The notes under the pieces: generated by a model
What the model was told of the DNA's origin: nothing
The model's input: only the letters and a program-made list of their open reading frames with translations
Databases searched by the model: none
Shown here: positions 48,628 to 59,903 of the stretch, piece by piece
Numbering within the stretch: the stretch's first letter is position 1
Layout: each line of letters starts with the position of its first letter
Program-made: the position numbers and the translations under genes
DNA from: Gammaproteobacteria bacterium
GTDB lineage: Bacteria; Pseudomonadota; Gammaproteobacteria; Arenicellales; Poriferihabitantaceae
Assembly (NCBI GenBank): GCA_009842505.1
Contig: VYFG01000139.1
Coordinates: 1 to 64,000, forward strand
Direction of reading: 5' to 3'
Length of the DNA: 64,000 nucleotides

Positions 48628-49355
48628 CAGACCACCAGGCGCTGCCGGTAAAGCGACTGGTAGAACGGCTCCGCCGCGTCCGCGATCTTGCGAAGGGCCG
48701 GCCCGAGATCGGGTTCCCTATCCCGGTAGGGTTCGAACGAGGTGGATTTCCACACCGAGTCATACCAGTATTTGCCCCATACCCCGTCGCTGTCCCTCCG
48801 CCCCGGCGGCCAGGAAGTCATTTCACCGAGATAGGGTATGCCGAACTGATCGCACATGGCCTCCAGCATGGGCCTGGGATTCATCAGGAAGTCCCGGCTG
48901 TCGATCACCAGCGGCGGCGTGGTCGCGGTCCCGGCCACGTAGTCGTAGAGCTCGGCCTGTTGGCGGAATCCGACGTCCTCGGCCGTGACATCGGGACGGA
49001 CGCGGCCATAGGAGGCGACGACCTGGTCCGGGCGCCGGATCAGGAAGCAGTTGACGAGGCCGTGCATCCAGTCCCTGCCCATTTCAGGGAGCAGGTGCAT
49101 GGTCATGTGTTTCTGGTAGAAGACCGGGGATCCTCCGGGCGGATCCTCGAGGCAGCGCCTGGCGATTGCTTGCCAGTCCGTCCCCTGGTCTGCGATGACT
49201 TCCCCGGCTCCGGGATGCTGGATTCCGGTCCTGTGGAGGTAGTGACCGTAGAAGGGCTCGTCCCAGACCTCGGTGTCGGGCCGGTTCTCGAAGGCGCGCA
49301 TCATCGCGGTGGAGATGTTGCGCGGGCCCGACCACATGGCGATCCGCAGGGTCAT
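48627..49355 (-). CDS. sulfotransferase-like protein
   Basis: IAMWSGPRNISTAMMRAFENRPDTEVWDEPFYGHYL. Confidence 0.82.
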   Translation of the reverse strand: MTLRIAMWSGPRNISTAMMRAFENRPDTEVWDEPFYGHYLHRTGIQHPGAGEVIADQGTDWQAIARRCLEDPPGGSPVFYQKHMTMHLLPEMGRDWMHGLVNCFLIRRPDQVVASYGRVRPDVTAEDVGFRQQAELYDYVAGTATTPPLVIDSRDFLMNPRPMLEAMCDQFGIPYLGEMTSWPPGRRDSDGVWGKYWYDSVWKSTSFEPYRDREPDLGPALRKIADAAEPFYQSLYRQRLVV

Positions 49356-50257
49356 GACTCGTTTTCGATCAGTTCGAGGTACAGCTGCTGCAGCCGTTCC
49401 ACCAGGGGGCCGCGCCGGCCTTCGCCGATGACGCGGCCGTCCACTTCCGATACCGGTGCCACGCCCGCGAAGGTACCGGTGACGAAGCTTTCCTCGGCGC
49501 CGTAGACGTCGGTGAGGCTGAAATTCCGCTCGCAGACGGGGATGCCGTTGTCGCGGCAGATCCGGATGATGTTGCCACGGGTGATGCCGCCGAGGCAGTA
49601 GTCGCCCCCCGACGTCCAGACTTCCCCGCCCCGGACAATGAAGAAATGGGTGGAGTTGCAGGTGGCGACGAAGCCGTGGGGGTCCAGCATCAACGCCTCG
49701 TCCGCTCCGGCCTTGGCCGCCTGGATGCAGGCGGTGATGCAGTTCAGCTTGGAATGGCTGTTGAGCTTGGGGTCCTGGACATCCGGGTATCCCCGGCGGA
49801 CATGGACGGTAAAGAGCCGGATCCCGCGGGTCAGCGTTTCCGGCAGGGCGGTCTTGTATTCCGGGATGATCACGATGGTGGGCGGCGAGATCGTGACCCT
49901 GGGATCCTGGTAGGGCGTTGCCTTGACGCCGCGGGTGACCATGAGGCGGATGTGCACGCCGTCGGTCATGTCGTTTGCCTGCAGGCAGTCGCGGAGTCGC
50001 CGTTCCAGTGCTTCCGTTGACACGTCCATCTCCATGTCGATGGCCTTGGCGCCCTCGTACAGCCTTTTCAGGTGCTGGTCCAGGAAGGCGATTTTCCCTT
50101 TGTGGACACGGAGTCCTTCCCAGATCCCGTCACCGAGCACGAACCCGCTGTCAAAGACCGAGACCTTCGCCTGGTCCCGGGGATACAGTTCGCCGTTGAT
50201 GTCGATCAGGATGGACGCATTGCGCGGATCGTCCCGGTAATCGTGGGTGCCCTTCAT
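49352..50257 (-). CDS. class IV aminotransferase
   Basis: VSVFDSGFVLGDGIWEGLRV, KLNSHSKLNCITACIQAAKAGADEALMLD; start set at an internal ATG. Confidence 0.92.
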   Translation of the reverse strand: MKGTHDYRDDPRNASILIDINGELYPRDQAKVSVFDSGFVLGDGIWEGLRVHKGKIAFLDQHLKRLYEGAKAIDMEMDVSTEALERRLRDCLQANDMTDGVHIRLMVTRGVKATPYQDPRVTISPPTIVIIPEYKTALPETLTRGIRLFTVHVRRGYPDVQDPKLNSHSKLNCITACIQAAKAGADEALMLDPHGFVATCNSTHFFIVRGGEVWTSGGDYCLGGITRGNIIRICRDNGIPVCERNFSLTDVYGAEESFVTGTFAGVAPVSEVDGRVIGEGRRGPLVERLQQLYLELIENES

Positions 50258-50565
50258 GGCGGCGGTGGAGCAAAGTCGGTTTCGGGGAGCGCAATCATAC
50301 CAATCCGGGTGGTGTAAGTCCTGCGGGCCGGCGCCTGCAACGCCCGAACCCGGGCGATTTCCTCTTCCCGGCCCCCTGTGGCCGCAACGATGCGTCGTCA
50401 CGGCCTGGCTGCGGAATCCGGATCTCCATCGGTGATGCATGTCCGGCCCGTGGAGGGCACATGCTCCGCATGGTATGATGCGCGGCAGCCGGCGGGGCCC
50501 GCCGGCACAGCGCCGGGCGATGGAAAACCCGTGCCGCCACATCGCACTCGTGGGGGGAACAGACC

Positions 50566-51939
50566 ATGGCTTTGAACAATCCTAAACTCGGGACGCCGGA
50601 GCAGCTTCGGGACCCGGACTACACGCCATCGCTTGCATCGGCCATTCCGCTCGGCATCCAGCATGTGCTGGCGATGTTCATCAGCAACGTGACGCCCGCG
50701 ATCATCATCGCGGGCGCGGCGGGATTCGGCTTCGGCTCGAATTCGCCGGATTTCCCGAACCTCATCTACATGATCCAGATGTCGATGCTGTTCGCAGGCG
50801 TCGCGACATTGATCCAGACAATCGGCTTCGGGCCGGTTGGGGCGCGTCTGCCGATCGTGCAGGGCACGAGCTTCGCATTCATACCGATCATGATTCCGCT
50901 GGTTGCAGGCAAGGGCGTCGATGCCATGGCCGCGGTCATGGGCGGAGTGCTCGTCGGGGGCCTGTTTCACACCTGCCTTGCCCCGATCATCGGTCGAATC
51001 CGGTTTGCGTTGCCGCCGCTGGTGACCGGACTCGTCGTCATGATGATCGGATTGGCGCTGCTCAAGGTCGGGATCCAGTATGCCGCCGGCGGCGTGCCCG
51101 CAATCGGGAAGCCCGAATACGGCAGCCTGCTGAACTGGTCCGTGGCACTGGTCGTCATCGTGGTGACGCTGGGGCTGAAGTTCTTCACCCGCGGCATGGC
51201 CTCCGTGGCCGCCGTGCTGCTCGGGCTCGTCGCCGGCTACCTCGTCGCCCTGGCACTGGGCATGGTGAACTTCGGTGCTGTGGGACGGGCCGCGGTATTC
51301 GCGTTGCCGAATCCGCTGCATTTCGGGATCGAGTTTTCCGCTGCCGCCATTATCGGCTTTTGCCTGATGGCGTTCATTTCCGCCATCGAGACAGTAGGCG
51401 ACGTGTCCGGAATCACCAAGGGCGGCGCAGGCCGGGAGGCAACGGATGAGGAAATCAAGGGCGCGACGTTCGCCGACGGCGCCGGCACGGCGATATCCGG
51501 CCTGTTCGGTGCCCTGCCGAACACCTCGTTCTCGCAGAACGTCGGCCTGATCGCGATCACCGGGGTGATGAGCCGGCACGTCGTGACGTACGGCGCCATC
51601 CTGCTGGTGATCGCGGGCCTTGTGCCCAAGGTGGGGGCGCTGGTGTCGACCATCCCGATCGAGGTGCTCGGCGGCGGCGTCATCGTGATGTTCGGCATGG
51701 TGGTTTCTGCGGGCATCAACATGCTCTCCTCCGTCAACTGGAACCGGCGCAACATGGTGATATTCGCTGTCTCCGTGTCCATCGGGTTCGGCCTGCAGCT
51801 TGAGCCAGGCGCACTGCAGCACCTGCCGTCAACCGCCAAGATCCTGCTGACCTCGGGACTCCTGCCCGCCGCCGTCATCGCGATCGTCCTGAACCTGGTG
51901 CTGCCCGAGGAGCTCGTCGGCGATTCCGAGGAATCCTGA
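50566..51939 (+). CDS. NCS2-family nucleobase (uracil/xanthine) permease
   Basis: IPLGIQHVLAMFISNVTPAIIIAGAAGF, LPNTSFSQNVGLIAITGVMSRHV. Confidence 0.94.
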   Translation: MALNNPKLGTPEQLRDPDYTPSLASAIPLGIQHVLAMFISNVTPAIIIAGAAGFGFGSNSPDFPNLIYMIQMSMLFAGVATLIQTIGFGPVGARLPIVQGTSFAFIPIMIPLVAGKGVDAMAAVMGGVLVGGLFHTCLAPIIGRIRFALPPLVTGLVVMMIGLALLKVGIQYAAGGVPAIGKPEYGSLLNWSVALVVIVVTLGLKFFTRGMASVAAVLLGLVAGYLVALALGMVNFGAVGRAAVFALPNPLHFGIEFSAAAIIGFCLMAFISAIETVGDVSGITKGGAGREATDEEIKGATFADGAGTAISGLFGALPNTSFSQNVGLIAITGVMSRHVVTYGAILLVIAGLVPKVGALVSTIPIEVLGGGVIVMFGMVVSAGINMLSSVNWNRRNMVIFAVSVSIGFGLQLEPGALQHLPSTAKILLTSGLLPAAVIAIVLNLVLPEELVGDSEES

Positions 51940-52012
51940 CCCGGAACGGCGGCATCGCCAGCATGCATGATGCCGGGCCGGCCTCCGCCGGCAGGGGATT
52001 GAATCGGCTGCC

Positions 52013-53224
52013 TTATTGCCCGAAAACCAGTAGTTTGAGCTCCCTGTCCTGAACCGATACCAGTCCGAGTTCGGCCAGATTGCGCAGGTCCCTGTCCCGT
52101 GTTTTCCGGGTGAGTTTTTCGTACATCCCCGTATACCATGGCTGTGTCTGGACACTTCGGAGCGCGTGTCCGGTGCCCCTTGGCAGCAGGTTGTTGATGA
52201 TCATGAACTGGCGCCCGTTGATATCCCCTTCCCGGTAGCAGGACGAGACATGATTTTCGTAAAGGACCACGCCGAGCAATTGGTTGACCCGGAAATGCAG
52301 GGAGAAGAACACCTCCCTGAGGCGATTCAGGAAATACTCCACAAAGGGTGTATTTGCCACTTCTCTCTCCTTCTTTTCGAGTTTCCGTGACGTATTGAAT
52401 ACCAGGAAATACCCATCGATGTGTTCCAGGTAGGCCCTTGAGAGCGCATGGTGTGCCAACGGCATTCCCGAGCATTTGACCAAGAGTGCCTCGATGAGCC
52501 TTCCAATCCGTCCGTTTCCGTCATAAAACGGATGGATCCGTTTGAAATAGTAATGTGCCAGCGGAGCCCTGACTAGGGGATGCTGCCCAAGCATGTAGTC
52601 GCTGTTGATCCATTGGATGTAATGTTTCATCAGCTTCTGGATGTCCTCCAGGCACTTGGGCGGTGTATAGATGCCGCCATGAGCGGGATCGCCGACGACC
52701 GTTTCCGCCTGCCGGGTGTTGTTGCGATATCTGCCGGGTTTGTTTGACGGATGGGTGAGACCGCCGGTGATCAGTTCGTGCAGTTCAATGATCAGTTCTT
52801 CGCTCAGAAGGAACGAAATTCCATTGGGGTCCTCGACTCCGTCCTCCCGGTTCCGGGCGAGCAGATCGACATGCTCGTATGCCCTTTTCAGGTTCACCAC
52901 TCGGCGTTCCCTTTCTGTGGTGATCTCTTCGACCTGGGAGTCTTTCCTGAAGATCTCGCCGATTTCCGTTTCCGACATGGTTCCGCCCTCGATCGTGTTG
53001 GTACCGAACACGCTGGAGACCAATACCTCCCACTCCATTTCCATGGCGATTTGCGGCAACTGCGGCACCGATGCAAACACAGCATGGGCGTCCGCCACCC
53101 TCTCAATGAGTGGCGTAATGGCGGACATGTCCAATCCGACCTGGAAATGGAAATTTCCGGATCGATTTGTTTCCACAATAATGTCCTCGATTTCCTGAGA
53201 AAAAATGTCTGATTGTTTTCTCAT
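52013..53224 (-). CDS. Fic family protein, class II
   Basis: FIC motif HPFYDGNGRIGRLI; N-terminal inhibitory motif TNTIEG. Confidence 0.95.
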   Translation of the reverse strand: MRKQSDIFSQEIEDIIVETNRSGNFHFQVGLDMSAITPLIERVADAHAVFASVPQLPQIAMEMEWEVLVSSVFGTNTIEGGTMSETEIGEIFRKDSQVEEITTERERRVVNLKRAYEHVDLLARNREDGVEDPNGISFLLSEELIIELHELITGGLTHPSNKPGRYRNNTRQAETVVGDPAHGGIYTPPKCLEDIQKLMKHYIQWINSDYMLGQHPLVRAPLAHYYFKRIHPFYDGNGRIGRLIEALLVKCSGMPLAHHALSRAYLEHIDGYFLVFNTSRKLEKKEREVANTPFVEYFLNRLREVFFSLHFRVNQLLGVVLYENHVSSCYREGDINGRQFMIINNLLPRGTGHALRSVQTQPWYTGMYEKLTRKTRDRDLRNLAELGLVSVQDRELKLLVFGQ

Positions 53225-53598
53225 AATTATTTATTATATACAATAATATATATAATATTACCATAAACTATATGAAAAAATATGTCCTAATATATGTCTT
53301 GAAATTAGTTCGTGAATCAGCTGCAGTGTTCGCTGCAGTCCCGAAGGTCGATTTCCCGATAAACCGTACCGGCGCCAAGCCGGGTCTGGAATCACTTTCC
53401 TTCGTGGCATGCCATAATCAGGCCCATCAAGCGTCCGACCCATGATGCTGGTTTACAACAGGTGAAATCTGTCCATCCCGCGAAGTCCCGAATCTCCCGT
53501 ATGAAGGGTCTGCCTGGATCAATATGCGCATGCCGTGGACCTGCCCGAACGGGTATTCCGACTCGCGCACGTTGCAGCCGGTTGTACGGAATCTGAAC

Positions 53599-54069
53599 AT
53601 GTTCGAGGCTGCGCCCGACTGGACGGTCCGCGAGTGGCTGAATACCGACAGGCCGCTCTCATTGCAGGATTTCCAGGGGAAAGTCATCGTGATCGAGGCG
53701 TTCCAGATGCTGTGCCCGGGATGCGTCAGCCACGGTCTGCCCCTGGCCCAGAAGATTCGGGATACGTTCGGTGCCGACCAGGTCGCGGTGATCGGGATTC
53801 ATACCGTTTTCGAGCACCACGACGTCCAGGGAGGCAAACCGGCACTGGAGGCCTTCCTGCACGAGTATCGATACCGGTTCCCCGTCGGGATCGACCTGCG
53901 CAATGAAGGGGAGCGGATTCCCGCTACCATGGGCCACTATGAAATGCAGGGCACTCCCACCTTCGTTCTCATTGACAAGAAGGGTCGGCGCAGGAGACAG
54001 TATTTTGGTATGGTCAGTGAATTGGTCATTGGCTCCGAGATCGGCCAGTTGATAGCGGAACCGCTGTAG
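53599..54069 (+). CDS. redoxin / TlpA-like thioredoxin-fold protein
   Basis: FQGKVIVIEAFQMLCPGCVSHGLPLAQKI, GTPTFVLIDKKGRRRRQYFG. Confidence 0.88.
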   Translation: MFEAAPDWTVREWLNTDRPLSLQDFQGKVIVIEAFQMLCPGCVSHGLPLAQKIRDTFGADQVAVIGIHTVFEHHDVQGGKPALEAFLHEYRYRFPVGIDLRNEGERIPATMGHYEMQGTPTFVLIDKKGRRRRQYFGMVSELVIGSEIGQLIAEPL

Positions 54070-54285
54070 CGGTCGGGCACGTCCGGCGAATCAGAACAAC
54101 TCCTTGCAGCGGCGCCTGCTTTCGATTGATCCGTGACAGACAGTAAACTGGGCATCCCTGCTGGCACATTTCCCGGGCCTGGAATTCCTGGCGAGAAGGC
54201 CGGGACGATTCCGGGGCACCTGGCCGGGAGGGCGAACCGCCCGTTGGCCCTGAGAGAGCCTTAAAGCAACATTTTATCCAGAACC

Positions 54286-55692
54286 ATGAATACGCAGAAT
54301 CCGGGCATACGAATACTGGTGGACGCACTGTCAACCGGCGAACTGACCGCCACCGCGCTGGTCGGGGACAGGTACAACCGGGCGCAGGATATCGAGGGTG
54401 TGTTCGTCATGCTCGATGACGGGGCGCCGGAACAGGCGCGGGAGGTCGACCGGCGCCGCGCCGCCGGGCAGGCCGGTCCGCTCGAGGGTATCCCGGTGAC
54501 GCTCAAGGATCTTTTCAACGTCCGGGGCCAAAGGACGCTGGCCGGTTCCCGGGTGTTGTGGGATTCCGCGCCGGTCGAATCCGAGGATGCCGCGGTCGTC
54601 TCCCACCTGCGGGCGGCGGGGATGCTCTTCCTCGGGCGGGCCAACATGAGCGAGTTCGCTTTCAGCGGCATGGGGCTGAACCCGCACCACCCGCCGCTTT
54701 ACTCGGTATGGGACCGTGAAACCGGCCGCCTGCCCGGCGGATCCTCTTCCGGCAGCGCGGTCAGCGTGGCCCTTGGCATCGTGCCCGGCACCCTGGGATC
54801 CGACACCGCCGGCTCCTGCCGGATCCCCGCGGCGTTCAATGGCATCGTCGGCGTCAAGCCAAGCTTCGGCCGTCTCTCCCTGGAGGGCGTCTACCCGCTT
54901 TCCCCCACCTCCGATGCCCCCGGCCCCCTGGGCGTGGACGTGGATACCTGCTTCATCCTGGATCACCTGATGTCCGGCGCATTCGACGGGAGCCTGCCGA
55001 CCCTGCTGCCCCTTGAACCGGAACCGACGACGCTGACGGTTCCCGGCGGCGCGGCCCTGGCCGGGCTGGATCCCGAGGTGGAGCAGGCGTTTTCCATCGC
55101 CGTCAGCCGGCTGGCGGCGGGCGGGATCACGGTCGAGCGGCAGCCGACACCCGTCATCGACGACAGCATCCGGATGTTTCTCGAACGGCCTGTGGTTCTG
55201 TACGAGGTCTGGCGGGACCATGCGGCAAGACTGGAGAGCCGTGGCGATGAGTACGACCCCTACGTGCGCAAGCGGATGGGCGGTGGGCGCAACGTGAGCC
55301 GCGAGGATCAGGAAAACCGTTATCGTGAAAAAGAAAGCCTTGTCAGGAGGTTGGATTCCGAATTTAAAGAGAAATCGATGACAGCACTGATGTATCCAAC
55401 TGCGGTCTGCATCCCCCCGGCGGTGTCGGAGACCGGGGATCCGGACAGGATCGGCGACGTCAACATGCGCTGTCTTCGCAACGCCGCGTCGGTGAATTAT
55501 TTTGACGGATGTGCCATCAGCCTGCCCTGTCACCGGGACGGCGAAGCCCCGGTGGGGCTGATGCTGGCCATGCCCCGCGGCCATGACCGTGAACTGTTCC
55601 GGCTGGCAGCGCTGGTCGAAAACCTCCTCCGGCCGGTCCGGACCGGGCAGTACCGGGTCCCGCAGCCGGAACCGGCAAGGCAGTTCAACTGA
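54286..55692 (+). CDS. amidase signature family enzyme
   Basis: [65 protein letters not shown] (Ser-cisSer-Lys). Confidence 0.95.
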   Translation: MNTQNPGIRILVDALSTGELTATALVGDRYNRAQDIEGVFVMLDDGAPEQAREVDRRRAAGQAGPLEGIPVTLKDLFNVRGQRTLAGSRVLWDSAPVESEDAAVVSHLRAAGMLFLGRANMSEFAFSGMGLNPHHPPLYSVWDRETGRLPGGSSSGSAVSVALGIVPGTLGSDTAGSCRIPAAFNGIVGVKPSFGRLSLEGVYPLSPTSDAPGPLGVDVDTCFILDHLMSGAFDGSLPTLLPLEPEPTTLTVPGGAALAGLDPEVEQAFSIAVSRLAAGGITVERQPTPVIDDSIRMFLERPVVLYEVWRDHAARLESRGDEYDPYVRKRMGGGRNVSREDQENRYREKESLVRRLDSEFKEKSMTALMYPTAVCIPPAVSETGDPDRIGDVNMRCLRNAASVNYFDGCAISLPCHRDGEAPVGLMLAMPRGHDRELFRLAALVENLLRPVRTGQYRVPQPEPARQFN

Positions 55693-55804
55693 AAACCGGC
55701 GGGTTGCAGGGAATTCCCCCTTGGCTGCCGGCCCAGGGGAATCTGTCGTCCATTTCCGAACTGTGGGAAAATTCCGTCCCCCGGCACGCCACGAGCAGAG
55801 CGCG

Positions 55805-56425
55805 ATGCGAGAACACGACCACGAACACGGGCACCCCCATCACTCCGTCCCTGCCGGCGATATCGAACGGCGGGTAAGCAGCCTCGAGGCACTGCTGCTG
55901 GAAAAGGGGCTCGTGGACGCCCATGCCATGGACCGGCTGGTGGATACCTACACGAACCGGGTGGGACCGGGGAATGGTGCCAGGGTGGTGGCCCGGGCCT
56001 GGACCGATCCCGACTACAAGGCGCGCCTCATGGAGGACGCCACCGGCGCCATCCGGGAGATGGGTTACACGGGCCGCCAGGGAGAGCACATGGTGGTGGT
56101 CGAAAACACCGAAGCGGTGCACAACATCGTGGTCTGCACGCTCTGCTCGTGCTACCCGTGGCCGGTGCTGGGGTTGCCGCCGGCCTGGTACAAGTCCTCC
56201 GAGTACCGGGCGCGGGCGGTAAGTGAGCCAAGAGCGGTGCTGGCGGAGTTCGGGGTCGACCTCGATCCCGGCGTCGAAATCCGCGTGTGGGATTCCACGG
56301 CGGAAATCCGCTACCTCGTGCTGCCGCGCCGGCCCGGGGACACGGAACACCTGTCGGACGGGGAACTGGCGGTCCTGGTGCACCGTGACGCCATGATCGG
56401 CACCGCGCTCGTGGAGGCGCCCTGA
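55805..56425 (+). CDS. nthA: nitrile hydratase alpha subunit, cobalt type
   Basis: [41 protein letters not shown] is the Co-type metal motif. Confidence 0.96.
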   Translation: MREHDHEHGHPHHSVPAGDIERRVSSLEALLLEKGLVDAHAMDRLVDTYTNRVGPGNGARVVARAWTDPDYKARLMEDATGAIREMGYTGRQGEHMVVVENTEAVHNIVVCTLCSCYPWPVLGLPPAWYKSSEYRARAVSEPRAVLAEFGVDLDPGVEIRVWDSTAEIRYLVLPRRPGDTEHLSDGELAVLVHRDAMIGTALVEAP

Positions 56426-57084
56426 TGGACGGCGCCCATGATCTCGGCGGGATGCACGGATTCGGCGCCGTCGACCGCAGCCAGGAGGCCCATTTCCCGC
56501 AGGACTGGGAGGAGCGCGTTTTCCGCCTGACCCTGGCCTGCGGAATGCTGGGAAAGTGGAACCTGGACATGTCCCGATCGGCCCGGGAGCGGATGGAGCC
56601 CGCGCATTACCTCGCCAGCAGCTATTACGAGCACTGGCTGCACGGGCTCGAATCGCTGCTGGTGGACAAGGGGCTGGTGACCCCCGGGGAGCTGTCGAGC
56701 GGACGTGCCGGGGAAGGCAGGATCTTCGATCCCGTTCCCGGGGACCGGGTTAAGGAGATCCTGGAAAGGGGAGGGCCGACGCTGATGGAGGCGCATGCGC
56801 CGAGGAAGTATCGCGCCGGCGACCGGGTTCGAATCGTCAACGAACACCCGCGTCACCATACCCGGATGCCGCGGTATATTCGCGGCCGCGCCGGGGAGGT
56901 CGTGTCCTGCCACGGAGCGCATGTGTTCCCGGACGAGCACGCCACGTCCGGCGAGAAGATTCCCCATTACCTGTACGGGGTCCGCTTCACCGGCGAGGAA
57001 CTCTGGGGGGCGGGTTTCGCGGAGGAAGGTGCAGTGGTCTACGTGGATGTCTTCGAGCCCTACATCGCCGGTATCGCCGATTGA
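56425..57084 (+). CDS. nthB: nitrile hydratase beta subunit
   Basis: [47 protein letters not shown]. Confidence 0.96.
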   Translation: MDGAHDLGGMHGFGAVDRSQEAHFPQDWEERVFRLTLACGMLGKWNLDMSRSARERMEPAHYLASSYYEHWLHGLESLLVDKGLVTPGELSSGRAGEGRIFDPVPGDRVKEILERGGPTLMEAHAPRKYRAGDRVRIVNEHPRHHTRMPRYIRGRAGEVVSCHGAHVFPDEHATSGEKIPHYLYGVRFTGEELWGAGFAEEGAVVYVDVFEPYIAGIAD

Positions 57085-57157
57085 AGCGCCTGCGGTACAT
57101 CCGGCGGACCCGGCCATCCCGGCAGCCGGCCGGTGGACGCAGTCCCTGGCCGGGCCG

Positions 57158-57412
57158 ATGATCGAGCCGCATCCCTCCCAGCCACGGGTGGACGGGGAGC
57201 CCGTATTCGATGCCCCGTGGCAGGCGCGTACGTTTGCCATGGCGGTACACCTGCACGAGGCGGGCCTCTTCACCTGGGGGGAATGGTCGGAACGGCTCGC
57301 GCGGCAGATCGCCGCGCGGGAACGCCTCCGGCCCATCGCCGGCAGCGACGACTATTACCGGGTATGGCAGGACACCCTGGAGGCACTGGTCGCGGAACGG
57401 GCCGGAACATGA
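57158..57412 (+). CDS. nitrile hydratase accessory (activator) protein
   Basis: FDAPWQARTFAMAVHLHEAGLFTWGEWSERLARQI matches NHase accessory proteins; located immediately after nthB. Confidence 0.85.
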   Translation: MIEPHPSQPRVDGEPVFDAPWQARTFAMAVHLHEAGLFTWGEWSERLARQIAARERLRPIAGSDDYYRVWQDTLEALVAERAGT

Positions 57413-58110
57413 TCGTGGACGACCAGGAAATCGAGTGCGTCACGTTCGATCTGGATGACACCCTGTGGCTGTGCTTCCCGGTGATCCTCAAGGCCGAGTC
57501 CGTCTTCTACGACTGGCTCGGGAAACACTATCCGCGGATCGCCGAAGCATTCACGTTTGAAGGCCTGATCGACCGTCGAAGAGACTTTTTCAGCGGGCTT
57601 CCCGCCGGGATGGCGCATGATGTCACCTGGCAGCGGATGCGCTGGCTGGAGAAACTGGCGGATGATTTCGCCTGCCCGCGCGGGCACCTGGTCCAGGAGG
57701 GTTTCGAGGTCTTCCTCGCGGCACGCAACGACATCGAGCTGTATGACGGCGCCCATGAAATCCTCCGACTCGCCAGCGAGCGGTACACTTGCGGCACCAT
57801 TACCAACGGCAACGCCGACGTTGCGCGCATCGGCATCGACCACTATTTCGATTTCAGTATCACCGCCTCCGGCGCCGGCGCAGCCAAGCCGGATCCGGCG
57901 ATCTTTCTCGCCGCCGCCGAGGCCGCGGGCATGCCGCCGGAAAAGATCCTGCACATCGGCGACGATCCCGAGCGCGATATCCGGGGTGCCGCCAATGTCC
58001 GGATGAAAACCCTCTGGATCAACCCGGACGGGAAGCTCTGGGAAGGACCGGGGAGTCCGGACATGGAGCTTCGAAGCATCAATGAACTGGCAGGCCTGCT
58101 GGTTCACTGA
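57409..58110 (+). CDS. HAD-family hydrolase
   Basis: VTFDLDDTLW, TNGNADV, KPDPAIFLAAAE, HIGDDPERDIRGA. Confidence 0.94.
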   Translation: MIVDDQEIECVTFDLDDTLWLCFPVILKAESVFYDWLGKHYPRIAEAFTFEGLIDRRRDFFSGLPAGMAHDVTWQRMRWLEKLADDFACPRGHLVQEGFEVFLAARNDIELYDGAHEILRLASERYTCGTITNGNADVARIGIDHYFDFSITASGAGAAKPDPAIFLAAAEAAGMPPEKILHIGDDPERDIRGAANVRMKTLWINPDGKLWEGPGSPDMELRSINELAGLLVH

Positions 58111-58209
58111 CGGGTTTCCGGCCGTGATGGACTCGCAACATGGAGGCAGCATGTTCCGGCTCCGGGGACCGGACCCGCAACCACCCGACACCACTTTCCG
58201 GATCACGCC

Positions 58210-59283
58210 ATGAACGAAACGCTTCCCTGGCACCAGCAGGCAACCAGGAAGATCGACCGTGCAGCCGTCGCGCGTGCGGAGGAACGCCAGCGCATGCTGA
58301 CAAAACCCCCGGGTTCCCTGGGAGCGCTGGAACGCCTCGCGGTGCGTGCCTGCGGATGGATGGGGGATGCGCCGGCGGTCAATCGCCCCGCCGTGGCGGT
58401 GTTCGCCGCCGATCATGGCATCGCGGCTGAGGGCGTGTCGGCCTTTCCCCAGGCCGTGACCGGGGAGATGGTGCGGAATTTTTCCGCGGGCGGCGCCGCC
58501 ATCAGCGTACTCGCCGGGTCCGTGGGGGCCATGCTGGAGGTGGTTCACCTGGGAACGGTCAATGATCCGGGTCCGCTGCCCGGCGTGGTTCGGGCGCACA
58601 TCGCGCCCGAGACCGCGAATTTTCTCCGCGGCCCCGCAATGACCGGGGACCAGCTGGAGCAGGCGCTGGCGGCGGGAAGAATGACGGTGGAGCGCTTCGT
58701 TGGCCGGGGCGCGGACATCCTCGCCTGCGGCGAGATGGGGATCGGCAACACCACCTCGTCCACGGCCCTGGCCTGCGCCTATCTCGGATTGTCCCCCAGG
58801 GACGTGGCGGGCCCCGGAACCGGCCTGGATGCCGCCGGGGTCGAGGCCAAGGCACAGGTGGTGGCCGGGGCGCTGGAATTTCACCGGGAGGGGCTCGCGG
58901 ACCCGATGTCGGTCCTTCGGCGGGTGGGCGGTTTCGAGATCGCTGCGCTCACCGGCGCCTTCATCGCCGCCGCCCAGTCGGGATTGCCGGTCCTGGTGGA
59001 CGGGTTCATCGCGTCCGCGGCGGCCCTCGCTGCCGTCAGGATCCGGCCATCGTCGGGCGAATGGATGCAGCTTTCCCATCTATCTGCGGAACCGGGCCAT
59101 GCGCTGCTCCAGGCAGCGCTCGCGCGGGAAACCGGAAGCCCCCCGCTGCTCGACCTCGGGATGCGGCTGGGCGAGGGCAGCGGTGCCGCACTGGCCATTC
59201 CCCTGGTGAGGCTTGCCCTGGACCTGCACCGGGAGATGGCCACTTTCGCGGAAGCCGGCGTCTCCGGGGCCGACAGACCATGA
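58210..59283 (+). CDS. cobT: nicotinate-nucleotide--dimethylbenzimidazole phosphoribosyltransferase
   Basis: [58 protein letters not shown]. Confidence 0.96.
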   Translation: MNETLPWHQQATRKIDRAAVARAEERQRMLTKPPGSLGALERLAVRACGWMGDAPAVNRPAVAVFAADHGIAAEGVSAFPQAVTGEMVRNFSAGGAAISVLAGSVGAMLEVVHLGTVNDPGPLPGVVRAHIAPETANFLRGPAMTGDQLEQALAAGRMTVERFVGRGADILACGEMGIGNTTSSTALACAYLGLSPRDVAGPGTGLDAAGVEAKAQVVAGALEFHREGLADPMSVLRRVGGFEIAALTGAFIAAAQSGLPVLVDGFIASAAALAAVRIRPSSGEWMQLSHLSAEPGHALLQAALARETGSPPLLDLGMRLGEGSGAALAIPLVRLALDLHREMATFAEAGVSGADRP

Positions 59284-59903
59284 GTACCGCGGGCCATATC
59301 GAGCTCCTGCGCCATGGCCGCACCCTCAACGAGGGGGTCTTCCGGGGCCGGCTGGATGAATCCCTGAGTGACGAGGGGCACGCGCAGATGGCGGCGTCGG
59401 TGGACGGGCACCGGTGGTCCAGGGTCATTGCGTCCCCCCTCAGCCGCTGCCGGCGGTTCGGCGAGCATCTTGCCCGGGAAAGGGGGATTGAACTGGCCGT
59501 TGACGAGCGGCTGGCGGAATATGATTTCGGCGAATGGGAGGGCAGGACCATCCAGTCCGTGATGGAATCGGAGGGGGATTCCGTGCAGCGGTTCTTCGCC
59601 GATCCTTATGCCTTCACCCCGCCAGGCGGGGAGAATTTCCGCCGTTTCAACGAACGGGTGCTGGGAGCCTGGCGGGACCTATCGGGGAATATCCCCGGCA
59701 GCGCCGTTGAAACCGGTGATAACATTCTGGTCATCACCCACGGCGGAGTCATTCTCAGTATCCTTGCCTCCGTGCTGGACCGGGAGGGACTGCACATGCG
59801 AATCGACGTGCCACATGCCTGCATCAGCCGTATTGCCCGGGCCTGGGAAGACCGGCCCCAGCGTCTGCTGTTCCATGGTGTAGGGCCCATCCGGGATGCC
59901 TGA
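59280..59903 (+). CDS. cobC: alpha-ribazole phosphatase-like histidine phosphatase
   Basis: [27 protein letters not shown]; between cobT and cobS with overlapping starts and stops. Confidence 0.9.
   Translation: MSTAGHIELLRHGRTLNEGVFRGRLDESLSDEGHAQMAASVDGHRWSRVIASPLSRCRRFGEHLARERGIELAVDERLAEYDFGEWEGRTIQSVMESEGDSVQRFFADPYAFTPPGGENFRRFNERVLGAWRDLSGNIPGSAVETGDNILVITHGGVILSILASVLDREGLHMRIDVPHACISRIARAWEDRPQRLLFHGVGPIRDA

Noticed and set aside
57355-59079. 574-aa antisense ORF
   Set aside because: Antisense to the HAD and cobT genes; shadow ORF.
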